Shown here: piece after piece, positions 52,930 to 62,886 of the stretch | Layout of the letters: the number at the start of each line of letters is the position of its first letter | Position numbering within the stretch: position 1 is the stretch's first letter | NCBI GenBank assembly: GCA_028693705.1 | Contig: JAQUUX010000001.1 | Location: forward strand, 19,999 to 83,998 | From: Lachnospiraceae bacterium | GTDB taxonomy: Bacteria > Bacillota > Clostridia > Lachnospirales > Lachnospiraceae | Direction of reading: 5' to 3' | DNA: 64,000 nt | Made by a program: the position numbers and the translations under genes | Notes under the pieces: model-generated | Databases searched by the model: none | Told to the model about the DNA's origin: nothing | Seen by the model: only the letters and a program-made list of their open reading frames with translations

Positions 52930-53934
52930 TTACCAAATCCAGGATTTTGGTACAAAAATATTGTCATAATTGGAGATGGCAAAACGATCCGTCATAGATG
53001 CCACATAATCACACACTACCCGTTCCTTTGCTTCTCCTCTTTCTAACAGCCGCAGATAATCCTGTGGCATCAGATCAATATGTACCATATAATATTCATA
53101 CAGCGTTTTCATCAGTGTTTCTGCCTTTCCCTCTTCGCTTTTAGCTATGGGATTGGTATACACCTGTTCAAACATAAATTTACGAAGATCCTTCATAATC
53201 TTTGCAATCGGTTCTGACATTCTGATGTCATTGGTTCCCAGGCTGTTCATCACAATGTCATGAATAAAATGATCCAGTCTCTGGTTGCATGTATGTCCGA
53301 TCACATCTGTAATTTCTGATGGTAGTTCTTCTTCCTTTAATATTCCTGCACGCAGGGCGTCATCCATATCATGATGGATATAGGCAATTTTGTCTGATAA
53401 TCGTACTATTTTTCCTTCTAAAGTACTGGGCATGCTGGAAGTCTGATGATTCAAAATACCATCTCTTACCTCCCAGGTCAGATTCAGTCCCTGTCCATGC
53501 TTTTCCAATATATCAATGGTTCTCACACTCTGTTCATTATGCTTAAAACCAAGAGGACAAATTTCATCCAGCGCCCTTTCACCGGCGTGGCCAAAAGGTG
53601 TATGTCCCAGATCATGTCCAAGTGCAATTGCTTCCACAAGTTCTTCATTCATCTGCAGTGCTTTGGCAATTGTTCGAGCATTCTGTGATACCTCAAGTGT
53701 ATGAGTCAGACGTGTCCTGTAATGATCACCTTCCGGTGACAGAAATACCTGCGTTTTATCCTTCAGCCTTCTAAAAGATTTACAGTGCATGATTCGATCC
53801 CTGTCTCTTTGAAAAACAGGACGAATATCACATTGTTCTTCCGCATTTCGTCTACCTTTGGAATTCATACTTAATGTGGCATAAGGGCTTAAATATTCTT
53901 TTTCCCACTGCTCCATTTTTTCCCGTATCAGCAT
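52930..53934 (-). CDS. dgt: dGTP triphosphohydrolase
   Basis: A 334-residue HD-superfamily enzyme starting MLIREKMEQWEKEYLSPYATLSMNSKGR after a GGAGGG site. Motifs include RDRDRIMHCKSFRRLKDKTQVF, RTRLTHTLEVSQNARTIA, GHDLGHTPFGHAGERAL and SDKIAYIHHDMDDAL, typical of dGTPases. It removes triphosphate from dGTP and so shapes dNTP pools; its place in the replication cluster is fitting. Confidence 0.95.
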   Translation of the reverse strand: MLIREKMEQWEKEYLSPYATLSMNSKGRRNAEEQCDIRPVFQRDRDRIMHCKSFRRLKDKTQVFLSPEGDHYRTRLTHTLEVSQNARTIAKALQMNEELVEAIALGHDLGHTPFGHAGERALDEICPLGFKHNEQSVRTIDILEKHGQGLNLTWEVRDGILNHQTSSMPSTLEGKIVRLSDKIAYIHHDMDDALRAGILKEEELPSEITDVIGHTCNQRLDHFIHDIVMNSLGTNDIRMSEPIAKIMKDLRKFMFEQVYTNPIAKSEEGKAETLMKTLYEYYMVHIDLMPQDYLRLLERGEAKERVVCDYVASMTDRFAISNYDNIFVPKSWIW

Positions 53935-53958
53935 ATATGTTCCCTCCATGGGCACTCA

Positions 53959-53996
53959 TAAAAAAACCGTACATAATATATATTCTACGTACGGTT
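53959..53996 (-). terminator. Intrinsic terminator after the amber-interrupted gene
   Basis: AACCGTAC and GTACGGTT arms (53965-53972, 53989-53996) form a stem with a 16-nt loop, followed on the minus strand by a T-run. It lies between the coiled-coil gene and dgt, ending the former transcription unit. Confidence 0.85.
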
Positions 53997-54054
53997 CCTT
54001 AATTCCTTTTTTTATTTTCAAAAAAGTCAATCAAATTTTTAATCAGGTTTTGAA

Positions 54055-55068
54055 CTACAGCTTTTCATCCACTACAGAGCCCTTAATATCTTCTATTACC
54101 AGCTTCATGTTATCCACGATTTTCTCAACTTCTGCCTTCACATCCTGTTGCAGAGCATCCAGCTGTAATAAATTTTCTGTTGGCAATTCCGCCGACACAG
54201 CAGTATCTGCATTATCCTGATTTTCATCTTTACCGGACAGTTTATCCATTTCATCCAGATGTTCCTGTAATTTTTCCTGTTGTTCTTCTTTTTCAGCTTT
54301 TTCTTCCTGCAGTTTATCCGTTTTTTCTTCAGCTTTCTCCTGCAGTTCATCCTGGTGTTTTTTACCTTCATCCACCAGCATGCCCAGTATTTCTTTTCCG
54401 GCAGCTTCTAAAATATCCTCTGACTCCTGTATAGCATCCACCATCGGACTGGATTTTAACCGTTCCAGCTTTACCCCACGGATAACAGCATTTTCCTCCA
54501 AAATAGTCTGCTTTGCAGCATCAATTTCTTTACGGTAAACACCTCCGTAGGAATCCTGCTCCAAAGCACGTTTCTGATATTCTGTACGTTCTGTAGCATC
54601 CAGTTCCTCAAGGCGGCTCTTTTCCTCTTCTGTCAATGTAACATTAGAATTCGGTCTGACTGATTCTTTTCTCTTTTCCAAAAGTTCCAGATCCTTTTGT
54701 TCCTGTGAATCCGGCGCAACACCATAGGTCTCCTGCAGTTCTGCTTTTTTTTGATCTATTACAGCCAAACCTTCCATGGCTTTATCAATCGTATCGTTCA
54801 ATTCATTAATATAGTTTCTCCGGTTTTGAAGATCATCATCTATTTTTTTCTCAGACGCAAAGGTATCTGTTACCACCTTCATCGCTTTTTTCTATGCTTC
54901 TTTGCGTTTCTGGGCAATGGGATCCGGCTGCTGATTTACGGTGTTTTCCGACTTTCCTTTTACCCCCGACACTCCGGTTGCGTGAAACTGTCCGACCACT
55001 GTCTGCCCGTTTTTTTCATTCTGCATATTTCCCATAAATATGGACATCAACTGCCGTTCTACCTGCAT
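54055..55068 (-). pseudogene. Coiled-coil protein gene split by an in-frame amber codon
   Basis: Two adjacent reading frames, 54892-55068 (58 codons, MQVERQLMSIFMGNMQNEKNGQ...PDPIAQKRKEA) and 54055-54882 (275 codons, MKVVTDTFASEKK...), are in the same frame, separated only by TAG-AAA-AAA-GCG. Read through, they give one protein of about 337 residues with a Ser/Gly/Asn-rich start and long Glu/Lys-rich coiled coils (about 230-290 of the fused protein). Similar uninterrupted proteins with QKRE-A--KAMK at this point exist in related species as far as I recall. The first part has GGGGG as a ribosome site; the second has only a weak one. The function is unknown. Confidence 0.7.
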
Positions 55069-55135
55069 ACTGCACCCCCGTATCTTCGTTACAGTATATA
55101 TCGGATCTTCCTGCAAAACAGATTAGGTAATATCA

Positions 55136-57433
55136 TTACAAATACAGGTAGTTTTTTTGTGCCTCAAGTTCCTCCGGCAGCTTTGCACCTGCTTTTTCTA
55201 TTTTCTGGCATAGAATATCATACATATGTTGTTTCTGACCTGCCTTAATGTTGTATCTGTCGATCAGTTCCGTATACATAGGATTCTTATAATATTCTTT
55301 TCTGATATCCTTCGCAAACGGACAATATGAAAACAGAATGCTACGTACAAACTTGTTGACTCTTGGCGATCCGTTTCCTTCATATTTTACCCATAGAATA
55401 TAGTCCTGTACAAATACTTCACGGTAACTGTTCTTAGCACGCTGAAGCGCTATCTTAATATGCTCCTTGGCATCTGCAGAGAGCTCATGATTTTTACGAT
55501 AGAACTGAATATAATCACAATATTCAGACGTTAGGGATCTGTCTGTCACATCGTTCCAGAAAACACCCTGGATTCTCTTGCACAGTTCCCACCTGAATTC
55601 GCCTGCCATATGTAACATCATATCTTTTTCATTTGCCATACAGAACAAAGGCATCAACATTCTGGCCGGAGTATCACGCTTAGCACCGGCAATTTCCTGC
55701 CATAAGGAAGCTCTGGAGCCGATATTAGGCAACAGGATCACATATGGCAGCACTTCTTTTTGCACATATTCCTGCTTAATCCCCAATTGGGGGTTTGTAT
55801 AAACAGTTTCTCTGTAAAAGCAGGCGTAATCCACCTTACGTACTGCTTCTATGCTTTCTCTGACCTTTTCCGGTGTCAGCAGACAAGATGGCAGGGAACG
55901 GAGAACAGCTTCCTGTGTAAATACCGGACAGAAGGTGGAAATACTGCCTGATGTAATCCTATTGGCCAGTTGGAATAAATTCTGTATTTCAAAGTGAAGT
56001 TTCGCTTTGTTATCCTGCAGCAGCTTCTGTTCTTCTTCCTGCGTTATCTCACCTTTCATGCGCCGTTCATGAAGATCGGCTGCATAATCCGTGTCAAATT
56101 CATTTTTAGAGGGTACTTCTTCTCCACAGTATATCTTTTCCAGCCAGTCAGCCATTAATAGTACTCTGTTCTCTTCATCCGGTTTCCATTCCTGCACCAG
56201 ATGATACAAATAAGCGGCATTTTCTTCTCCTGCCAGCTCTCTATCCATATATCCGAAGTCCAGGAACATTTTAATAACTGTCGGAACTTCCTCATCCTCC
56301 ATTGCATGTAGAAATACTTTTTCATATACATCATAGAAATTTGATGCCAGCTCTCTTCGCAACAATCTGGCATTATCTTCAGTACTGCTATGATCTTCCA
56401 ATTCATAAAAACGCTGAAACAGCTCCCTGAAGCTTCTATCTTCAGCTTCATCCAGATTCGCATAGACCATGATCTGATCCAGTGAATCCTTCAGCATATC
56501 CTTTATATCTTCCTGCTTCTGGCTTTCTTCCATGCTCTCATCCATATAGGCATTCAAACCACATTCATTGATGGATCTGATATAGGCACGATACGTCTTC
56601 AACCGTGCAGAGAGCAGATTCTTATCAACAAAGGAACTGTCTTCCAAAACATTGCATAATTCTCCCATGGCATTTTCCAACGCACTTGCATCACACAAAG
56701 GATCCTGTGCAAAAGACAGTACCAGCTCAGAAAAATACTGAAACAGATCTGTTTCTGACTCCCCCAGCACTGAAGGCAGCATTTCTTCCACCACATCTGT
56801 CACTTCCGATATCTGCCACAAAATCATTTTCATAAAATTAGAAGCTTCCAGAATATTTCCAATAATCAGGCTAACGCTATAGGCATTATATTTCTGTTTT
56901 AATTCTGTTGGCATCTCATGAAGTGCCTTAAAATATTCATAGCTCCATTTTTTTGCTTCATCCACTTTCATGTTAATTGTCAGATTGGCAAGTCCCGGCA
57001 AATCCTCCGCCGGATAATCATAGTCCTGACAAAGCTGATTGTAATTATTATAAATCTCCAGGATCTTATCTCCGAACCCGGATAATTCTTCATACAGTTC
57101 TGCATACTTACCATAGATCTGTAAAACACTGTTTTCCACACCGGCTGCCAGTACATTCCGAATCTTGGGATCACTATTTCTAAGCAGCTGTACCAGATCT
57201 TCCTGGCTTTCATATGCATAGGTCAGCAAAATCACCTTTCCCGCAGCTATATACTCACACCTGCCGGGAGCCCCGGGATTTTCCTGCAATCCCAGAATCG
57301 CACCATTGGTTTCCACGTAAGAAAAGAAAGCATTGGTAACGCGAACCTCTCCCGCCAGTACAATTGCCAGCTCTGTAACCGGTTCTCCCTGTTTATGTAT
57401 GATCTGCCCACGTTCAAATTCCTGTTTTGCCAT
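55136..57433 (-). CDS. Large protein with N-terminal cyclic-nucleotide-binding-like domain
   Basis: A 765-residue protein. Residues 1-100 form a cNMP-type beta roll (MAKQEFERGQIIHKQGEPVTELAIVLAGEVRVT... GAILGLQENPGAPGRCEYIAAGKVILLTY). The rest (about 110-765) is helical, charged and has no motif known to me; there are no membrane segments. It lies between the amber-interrupted coiled-coil gene and a hybrid histidine kinase, all on the minus strand with short gaps, so these three may act together in a signalling process. Family unknown beyond the N-terminal domain. Confidence 0.75.
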   Translation of the reverse strand: MAKQEFERGQIIHKQGEPVTELAIVLAGEVRVTNAFFSYVETNGAILGLQENPGAPGRCEYIAAGKVILLTYAYESQEDLVQLLRNSDPKIRNVLAAGVENSVLQIYGKYAELYEELSGFGDKILEIYNNYNQLCQDYDYPAEDLPGLANLTINMKVDEAKKWSYEYFKALHEMPTELKQKYNAYSVSLIIGNILEASNFMKMILWQISEVTDVVEEMLPSVLGESETDLFQYFSELVLSFAQDPLCDASALENAMGELCNVLEDSSFVDKNLLSARLKTYRAYIRSINECGLNAYMDESMEESQKQEDIKDMLKDSLDQIMVYANLDEAEDRSFRELFQRFYELEDHSSTEDNARLLRRELASNFYDVYEKVFLHAMEDEEVPTVIKMFLDFGYMDRELAGEENAAYLYHLVQEWKPDEENRVLLMADWLEKIYCGEEVPSKNEFDTDYAADLHERRMKGEITQEEEQKLLQDNKAKLHFEIQNLFQLANRITSGSISTFCPVFTQEAVLRSLPSCLLTPEKVRESIEAVRKVDYACFYRETVYTNPQLGIKQEYVQKEVLPYVILLPNIGSRASLWQEIAGAKRDTPARMLMPLFCMANEKDMMLHMAGEFRWELCKRIQGVFWNDVTDRSLTSEYCDYIQFYRKNHELSADAKEHIKIALQRAKNSYREVFVQDYILWVKYEGNGSPRVNKFVRSILFSYCPFAKDIRKEYYKNPMYTELIDRYNIKAGQKQHMYDILCQKIEKAGAKLPEELEAQKNYLYL

Positions 57434-57467
57434 AATGACTTTCCTTTCTTTTTAAACCAGAGACGCT

Positions 57468-59270
57468 TTATGCCCACTTCTTCAACACAGATATCAAAGC
57501 CTTTGGATCAATAGGCTTTGAAACAAAATCAACCAATCCGGCTTCCTTGAAAAGCTCATCTGTTCCCTTAATTGCATTTGCAGAAAGTGCTACAACCGGT
57601 ATCCGGCATCCCTTTTTCTGCAGTTCTTTTGTCACCTCAATACCATCCATTTCCGGCATCAGGTGATCCATAAAGATCAGATCAGCTCTGCCGCCCTGTT
57701 CATACCAATTCAAAGCTTCTGCTCCGCTTTGGAGCATGGTAACCACACAGCCAAGCTTCTCCAGTAATGCTTTTGCCACTTGAAGATTCACACGATTATC
57801 GTCTACTACCACAATATTGGCCTGTATGTTTAATTTCCTGTTATCTTCTTTCTTATCAGGAATACCTTTATATGTAGTATAACTTCCCGGTGTCCGGTCA
57901 ACTACAGTCTGGGGAATTCGCAAATCAAAGCGGCTGCCTTTTCCATATTCAGATGTCACGCGGATACTTCCACCCATCAGCTCTAACAGTTTCTTTACAA
58001 TGGACAGTCCAAGACCGGTTCCTTCTATGGAAGCATTCTGTTTTAGGTCAACTCTGTGGAATGCGTCAAAAATGGCATCCAGATTTTCTTCTTTTATGCC
58101 AATTCCAGTATCCTCCACGCTGGCATACAGATATCCGTTATCAGCCTCTTCATACTGCCAGGAAATCACCATTTTCACCGTTCCCTGTTTTGTATATTTA
58201 ATTGCATTATTCAAAACATTAATCAAAATCTGATTTACTCTTCCCTGATCACCATGTAAAACAGACGGAATCTGATCACTTATCTCTGCTACAAAATGCA
58301 CATCTTTATTTTCCAAACGATACTGACAAACCTTTATCAGATTGCGGAAAAGCATATTGCTTTCATAATCCTGCATGACAATATCGTATTTACCAGCCTC
58401 GATCTTGGAAAAATCCAGAATATCGTTGATCACTGTGAGCAGATTACGGCTACTCTCCTGAATGGTCTCCACATACTCCAGGCACTTTGGAGACATATCC
58501 TTTTCATCAGACAGTAATTCTGCCATACCGCATATGGCATTCATAGGTGTACGAATCTCATGGGACATATTTGCCAGAAAAACTGACTTCGTCCGATTTG
58601 CCTGTTCTGCTTCTTCCTCTGCTTTCCTGGCTCGTTCCAGCATGGCTGCCAGCTCTTCAGTACTTTTCCTGGCCTTATCCCGTTCTCTGATGTAAGTGTC
58701 TCTTGTCAGTTTTGCCACTGAATAAAGTACGATAGAACCGCTGATCAAAGCCAGAATGTTATCTCCATAGTAGTAAAATCTGCTGTACTCCCGAATCGTC
58801 TCCGGCAACAGATATTCAGCAGCAATACAAGCGCAAAACAGAGTCACCATTGCCGCCAGCAACAAATAGGATCGTCTGCCGGTTGCCACGAAAATCGTCA
58901 TCATAATATCTAACAGCATCCAGATTACAATACCGCTTTTTACTCCACCGGTTGTAAAATAGCCGATAACCACCAGAGATGTGTAGCTTACTGCACACAG
59001 AATAACCGCCATTGGCTCGTAATACTGTTTTTTCTTATTAACCCATCTGGCAACAAAAATTATAGCAATGGCAATCAATCCCATAAACCAATGTAACCAG
59101 ACACTTAATCCCAGCATTATATTCCCTGCAATACAATAAATACAGCTCAAAATTCCGAGACCGGCCACAAGGTTAAACATTTTTCTGTCTAATCCATATT
59201 CATCGTCTCTCAAATATTGCATGATTTTCCTGATTTGAAGCAAATCCGCATATGAATGTTTCTTCTCCAT
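57468..59270 (-). CDS. Membrane-bound hybrid sensor histidine kinase
   Basis: A 600-residue protein. About six hydrophobic segments occupy residues 30-190, with little extracellular sequence, suggesting an integral-membrane sensor. A coiled linker leads to HisKA ([10 protein letters not shown], His237), HATPase (N box [11 protein letters not shown] box [24 protein letters not shown]) and a C-terminal receiver domain (about 475-598, phospho-acceptor Asp in [13 protein letters not shown]). The target is unknown. It is upstream of the cNMP-domain gene by 34 bp. Confidence 0.95.
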   Translation of the reverse strand: MEKKHSYADLLQIRKIMQYLRDDEYGLDRKMFNLVAGLGILSCIYCIAGNIMLGLSVWLHWFMGLIAIAIIFVARWVNKKKQYYEPMAVILCAVSYTSLVVIGYFTTGGVKSGIVIWMLLDIMMTIFVATGRRSYLLLAAMVTLFCACIAAEYLLPETIREYSRFYYYGDNILALISGSIVLYSVAKLTRDTYIRERDKARKSTEELAAMLERARKAEEEAEQANRTKSVFLANMSHEIRTPMNAICGMAELLSDEKDMSPKCLEYVETIQESSRNLLTVINDILDFSKIEAGKYDIVMQDYESNMLFRNLIKVCQYRLENKDVHFVAEISDQIPSVLHGDQGRVNQILINVLNNAIKYTKQGTVKMVISWQYEEADNGYLYASVEDTGIGIKEENLDAIFDAFHRVDLKQNASIEGTGLGLSIVKKLLELMGGSIRVTSEYGKGSRFDLRIPQTVVDRTPGSYTTYKGIPDKKEDNRKLNIQANIVVVDDNRVNLQVAKALLEKLGCVVTMLQSGAEALNWYEQGGRADLIFMDHLMPEMDGIEVTKELQKKGCRIPVVALSANAIKGTDELFKEAGLVDFVSKPIDPKALISVLKKWA

Positions 59271-59489
59271 TTCAAGCCCTCACTTATGCCTATTATTATA
59301 GCAAACTACAAGCTATCTTACAAAAAAAGTTGTTCTTTTTTCTAATTGTGCAATGTTTACAAACTATTCATACTTTGCTTTTATTTTCAACATATTTACT
59401 GGTTATAGTAATACTTGTAAGAAAGCATTACACATGTTATATCAAAAATGCTTTTAACTTTTTCTTTTTCATAAAATAATACTCCCTAT

Positions 59490-59520
59490 AAAAAATTCCC
59501 TGATGAAAATCAGGGAATTT
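59490..59520 (-). terminator. Intrinsic terminator of the broken GGDEF-EAL gene
   Basis: AATTCCCTGA and TCAGGGAATT arms (59494-59519) are followed by a T-run on the minus strand. It lies directly after the GGDEF-EAL stop codon. Confidence 0.88.
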
Positions 59521-59525
59521 TGCAT

Positions 59526-61258
59526 TTACAACGTCAAGGCATCATGCTCTGCTGCAGGTGCCAGATATTTTTCAAACTCAGATACCGGAACAGGATGATC
59601 CAATAAATACCCCTGGTAATAATCACATCCCATATCTGTCAAAATAGCAGCCTGTTCCAAATCTTCAACGCCTTCAGCGATACATTTTTTACCTATCTCA
59701 TGGCAAAGTGCGATAATGTAGCGAATCAGTGCAGCACCTTCACTATCATGAATCTGTACCACCAGTCCACGGTCTATTTTCACCATGTCAACGCCTCTTA
59801 AAGTAAGCATTTTCACAGACGAATAATCACTTCCCATGTCATCAAGTGCCACGCCAAAGCCTAATTCGTATAAAGTTGATACGATTTCAGGCAGTTTTCT
59901 ATCATCCTTAGTTTCAATGGATTCTGTTATTTCAAACTCCAAATACTTATTTTCAATTTCATATTTATTGCAAATCGCCATTATATGTTCCAGAAAATCA
60001 GTTTCTGCAATGGATACTCTTGACATGTTCACAGAAATTCTGATCAACTGTTTTCCTCTTCTTTTCCAGTCCTGCAACATCTTGCAGACCTCTTCCAGTA
60101 CAAAGAAGTCAATCCTGGATATTAAAAATTCTTTCTCCAGAACAGGAACAAATTCAAAAGGCGGGATAACCTGTCCATTTTCTCCGATTTTCCTGATCAA
60201 TGCCTCTGCGCCAATTACTTTTGTAGAACCCAGAACTGCTTTGGGCTGCAGATAAACAAGGAATTTTTTCGATTCCAGTTCCTCTATCAATCCTTTTAAA
60301 ATCTTAGGTCTATGTTTGGAAACCACATTGCTGTTTTCCACATAATATTTCTGCTTCTGAATCATCATCAGCTGTTCAGTCTGGTAAATCGTCTGCTTTA
60401 AATCAACAACTGTAGTTTCCCACTTATATCCTACAGCCGCCATACTGTTCTCTTCTACTTCATGTTCAAATTCTCGAACTTTATTTTCAAAATCCACCAC
60501 ATTAATGTCTTCTAAAATAACAACAAATTCATCTCCACTGATGCGGAAAATTTTATCTCTATCAAAATGTTTCAACAAAACATCTGCAAAACCGATAATT
60601 ATACTGTCCCCAAAAAGATGACCAAATTCGTCATTCGCTGCTTTCAAACCATTCATGTCATCAAAAATAATTCCAGTCTGACGCTTCATGGAGAATTTAT
60701 TATTTTCCACGAATTGATTGTAGGAATATCTGTTACGCAGATTGGTCAATGTATCGTACTGACTGATATGCTCTAATTCTTTCTGCTTATTTAAAAGCTG
60801 TTTTTCATATAGTACCTGATTAGTATTATCCAAAAAACCACATAATATATTTTGGACTAATCTTTCAAATGCTTGCAGGAACACATGGCATTGATCCACT
60901 TTGTGCCCTCTCCTGCAGTTCCTCTAAGCCTGAATACTCTCTGTGCATACCCGTCAGCAGTAGCATCTTCTACAAGTTTTCTGACAATGGGCATATCCTC
61001 ATCTATTGCAAAAGCATAAATATCAGTTGCAAATGCCTTATATAATTCTTCTTTATTCCAGGATTCCTGCTGTCTGGTCTCGACATAAGCATGCACCAGA
61101 TTGGCAAACTGCAGGAGTCTGTCATTTATAGTGATAATCTGTGTCTTATCACCCACTATTCTAAAAACCAGCGTTCCAATCGGCAATGCTTCCACGATTC
61201 CCTCTGCGGAAGAGTCATATATACCATCTAAATTAGTAATTTTATCTTTTGGGTCCAT
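59526..61258 (-). pseudogene. PAS-GGDEF-EAL gene broken by a stop and a frameshift
   Basis: The first frame (61258-60857) encodes a PAS-like domain ending ...FRLRGTAGEGTKWINAMCSCKHLKD and TAG at 60859-60857. Past the TAG, the same frame reads SKIYYVVF, and then the other frame continues LDNTNQVLYEKQLLNKQKELEHISQYDTLTNLRNRYSY into GGDEF (ISGDEFVVIL) and EAL (GAEALIRK, NMSRVSI, FEITESIE, LDDMGSDYSSV, KIDRGL, AEGVEDLEQ). Adding one A to the A6 run at 60832-60837 restores YYVVFLDNTNQ, a normal end of a PAS domain. So the ancestral gene was one PAS-GGDEF-EAL protein, now with two lesions 20 bp apart. The downstream part (60899-59526) could still be made. Confidence 0.85.
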
Positions 61259-61394
61259 AAAGGAATCATCCTTTAAATTACTCTTGTATTATATCATATT
61301 CTATTTGGAGTTGGGAAAGGAAAATACTATGATGTAAAGATCAGTAACTGGGTGAAATGAAACAAGTCTATCCACTTATTGCTTATAAGACAGC

Positions 61395-61434
61395 AAAAAA
61401 GCCCTAATCACTTTTAAATAAGAGATTAGGGCTT
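61395..61434 (-). terminator. Intrinsic terminator of the tRNA-Leu(AAG) gene
   Basis: AAGCCCTAATC and GATTAGGGCTT form an 11-bp stem (61399-61409, 61424-61434), followed by a T-run on the minus strand, just past the tRNA. Confidence 0.88.
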
Positions 61435-61440
61435 CTGTAA

Positions 61441-61525
61441 TGCGGAAGATGGGACTTGAACCCACACGCTCGCAATGAGCACAAGATCCTTAGTCTTGCT
61501 CGTCTGCCAGTTCCGACACTTCCGC
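61441..61525 (-). tRNA. tRNA-Leu (anticodon AAG)
   Basis: On the minus strand the 85-nt gene begins GCGGAAGTGTCGGAACTGG and ends CTTCCGCA without an encoded CCA. Anticodon arm CAAGA-CTAAGGA-TCTTG gives anticodon AAG. The long variable arm (TGCTCATTGCGAGCG) is that of a class II leucine tRNA, and GGTTCAAGTCC is the T arm. Confidence 0.95.
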
Positions 61526-61638
61526 ATGTCTCACGACGAAAATCATAGTAACATTTCCGATGTGAAAAGTCAATCCTTTTTTGGAACAATTTGCACGATT
61601 TCTTCACACAATTATAACTTACTTTTCTTAAATAGTAT

Positions 61639-62241
61639 CTATTTCTTTAATAAGAACTTTAAATTTGCAATCTGCATAGTTATTCCTTTACTTGCTGCAG
61701 ATTGCTCTAAATCCTGCATTACCATGGTCTTCTGACTGCTCATCAGCTTCAGGCAGTAAAACAGTCTATCTTCTTCTGTTGCATTTTTCATATAATTCAA
61801 ACAATTTTCCTTAGAAAAAGGAGTTTCATAATGATCTCCCAGCAAAGTTCCTGCATTTTCTTCATGCAGATAACGATCTGACAGGTAATCCAGTGCTTGC
61901 ATGGTATCCATTCGTTCCACACTGACTGACATTCTTAATATACCCTCTGTTCCCTGTATGGCCTCCATGGTATAGTCCTGAATTTTAACCTGACCGAATA
62001 CCCTTTGCAGCAGTTGCTCCAGCATGGGAATGGTACGCCCCTTCTCCATGGTCATCGCTTTTGTCAGCATTTCTATTTTCATCTGCTGTGGTAAATTCTT
62101 CATATAATCAGCATTGAAAAATGGTGGGATTTTCATGCCTCCTATCATACCATTTGGTGCATACTGTCTGATCATAGTCATCATGGTATCTATCATTTGA
62201 TCCATATCAATGGACGCCAGTTCCATAATAATTTTAAACAT
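61639..62241 (-). CDS. Hypothetical protein between two leucine tRNA genes
   Basis: A 200-residue protein (MFKIIMELASIDMDQMIDTMMTMIRQYAPNGMIGGMKIPPFFNADYMKNLPQQMKIEML...) rich in methionine, with no clear signal peptide or membrane segment, probably mostly helical. I do not recognise the family. It lies between tRNA-Leu(AAG) and tRNA-Leu(CAG); the base composition looks like its neighbours. Confidence 0.65.
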   Translation of the reverse strand: MFKIIMELASIDMDQMIDTMMTMIRQYAPNGMIGGMKIPPFFNADYMKNLPQQMKIEMLTKAMTMEKGRTIPMLEQLLQRVFGQVKIQDYTMEAIQGTEGILRMSVSVERMDTMQALDYLSDRYLHEENAGTLLGDHYETPFSKENCLNYMKNATEEDRLFYCLKLMSSQKTMVMQDLEQSAASKGITMQIANLKFLLKK

Positions 62242-62424
62242 GTTACTTTACCTCGTGTTATTCTTTTTTTAAGCCAAAATAAATTTTCAATATTTTGCTT
62301 AAAACTATGGTAACATATTTGAAAAAGAAAACGAACACTCTATTCCAAAGTTTTATTCTCTTTTTAGATAATAAATCACAGCTATAGTTGTTTTAATTTT
62401 TTATACAATTTTTCATTTTTCATA

Positions 62425-62453
62425 TTGACAAACAAGCCAAAACCAGTTAATAT
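62425..62453 (+). promoter_or_regulatory. Promoter of tRNA-Leu(CAG)
   Basis: TTGACA (62425-62430) and TAATAT (62448-62453) are 17 bp apart, 12 bp before the tRNA 5' end. This is a near-perfect stable-RNA promoter. Confidence 0.85.
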
Positions 62454-62464
62454 AAATCTTGCTT

Positions 62465-62548
62465 GCAGAAATGGCGGAATTGGCAGACGCGCAGGCTTCA
62501 GGTGCCTGTTGTAGCAATACAGTGAGGGTTCAAGTCCCTTTTTCTGCA
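62465..62548 (+). tRNA. tRNA-Leu (anticodon CAG)
   Basis: The 84-nt gene begins GCAGAAATGGCGGAATTGG and ends TTTCTGCA. The anticodon arm CAGGC-TTCAGGT-GCCTG gives CAG. The long variable arm is that of a leucine tRNA; CCA is not encoded. Confidence 0.95.
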
Positions 62549-62554
62549 CTGCTA

Positions 62555-62604
62555 AAAAGCCAGTACTTACTGAGTAATCAGTAAATACTGGCTTTTCTTT
62601 TTTT
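62555..62604 (+). terminator. Intrinsic terminator of tRNA-Leu(CAG)
   Basis: AAAAGCCAGTA and TACTGGCTTTT with an inner TTACTG/CAGTAA helix form a long stem, followed by a T-rich run. Confidence 0.9.
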
Positions 62605-62759
62605 CTATTCTTAAATTTATATTCTCTTCCCATTCCTATTTTTCATTTCTTCTTACGTTTTTCAATTTGCACACTTTAATCTAATATCTTCTCTCGAAAC
62701 ATCTTTCCACACTTTATCAATCAAAATTAAATGTTTTATATCATGCTTTCAAATTTTAT

Positions 62760-62793
62760 ACGTGTAGAATTTATAGGTATTGAAATTACACGT
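62760..62793. promoter_or_regulatory. Inverted repeat, candidate HicB operator
   Basis: ACGTGTA (62760-62766) and TACACGT (62787-62793) are inverted around 20 bp, upstream of the hicA remnant and hicB. HicB proteins often repress their own operon through such sites; this is inferred from position. Confidence 0.45.
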
Positions 62794-62825
62794 GTTTCAT
62801 ATTATTATATAAGGAGTATTTAGAA

Positions 62826-62873
62826 ACGCCCATAAAACCAAAAGAAATGGAAAATAACTGTTCCATAAATTAA
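62826..62873 (+). pseudogene. Remnant of hicA (first few codons only)
   Basis: After an AAGGAG site (62811-62816) the frame ACG-CCC-ATA-AAA... encodes TPIKPKEMENNCSIN and a stop. MPIKPKEMEK-type starts are typical of HicA toxins, so the original ATG appears changed to ACG and nearly the whole coding region is deleted. The hicB ribosome site follows at once. The identification rests on about nine residues and is tentative. Confidence 0.55.
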
Positions 62874-62886
62874 AGGAGGTTTTCGT

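Noticed and set aside
54880..60860. Genetic-code change with TAG coding an amino acid (for example pyrrolysine)
   Set aside because: padR and pyrI end with TAG at normal protein ends, and no pyl or suppressor gene is seen in the window. Two decayed genes are the simpler explanation, though read-through is worth a test.
61404..61607. Minus-strand 67-codon frame
   Set aside because: It covers tRNA-Leu(AAG) and its terminator, on the same strand, and has no independent support.
62382..62633. Minus-strand 83-codon frame
   Set aside because: It runs antisense through tRNA-Leu(CAG) and its terminator; it is an artefact of the RNA gene.
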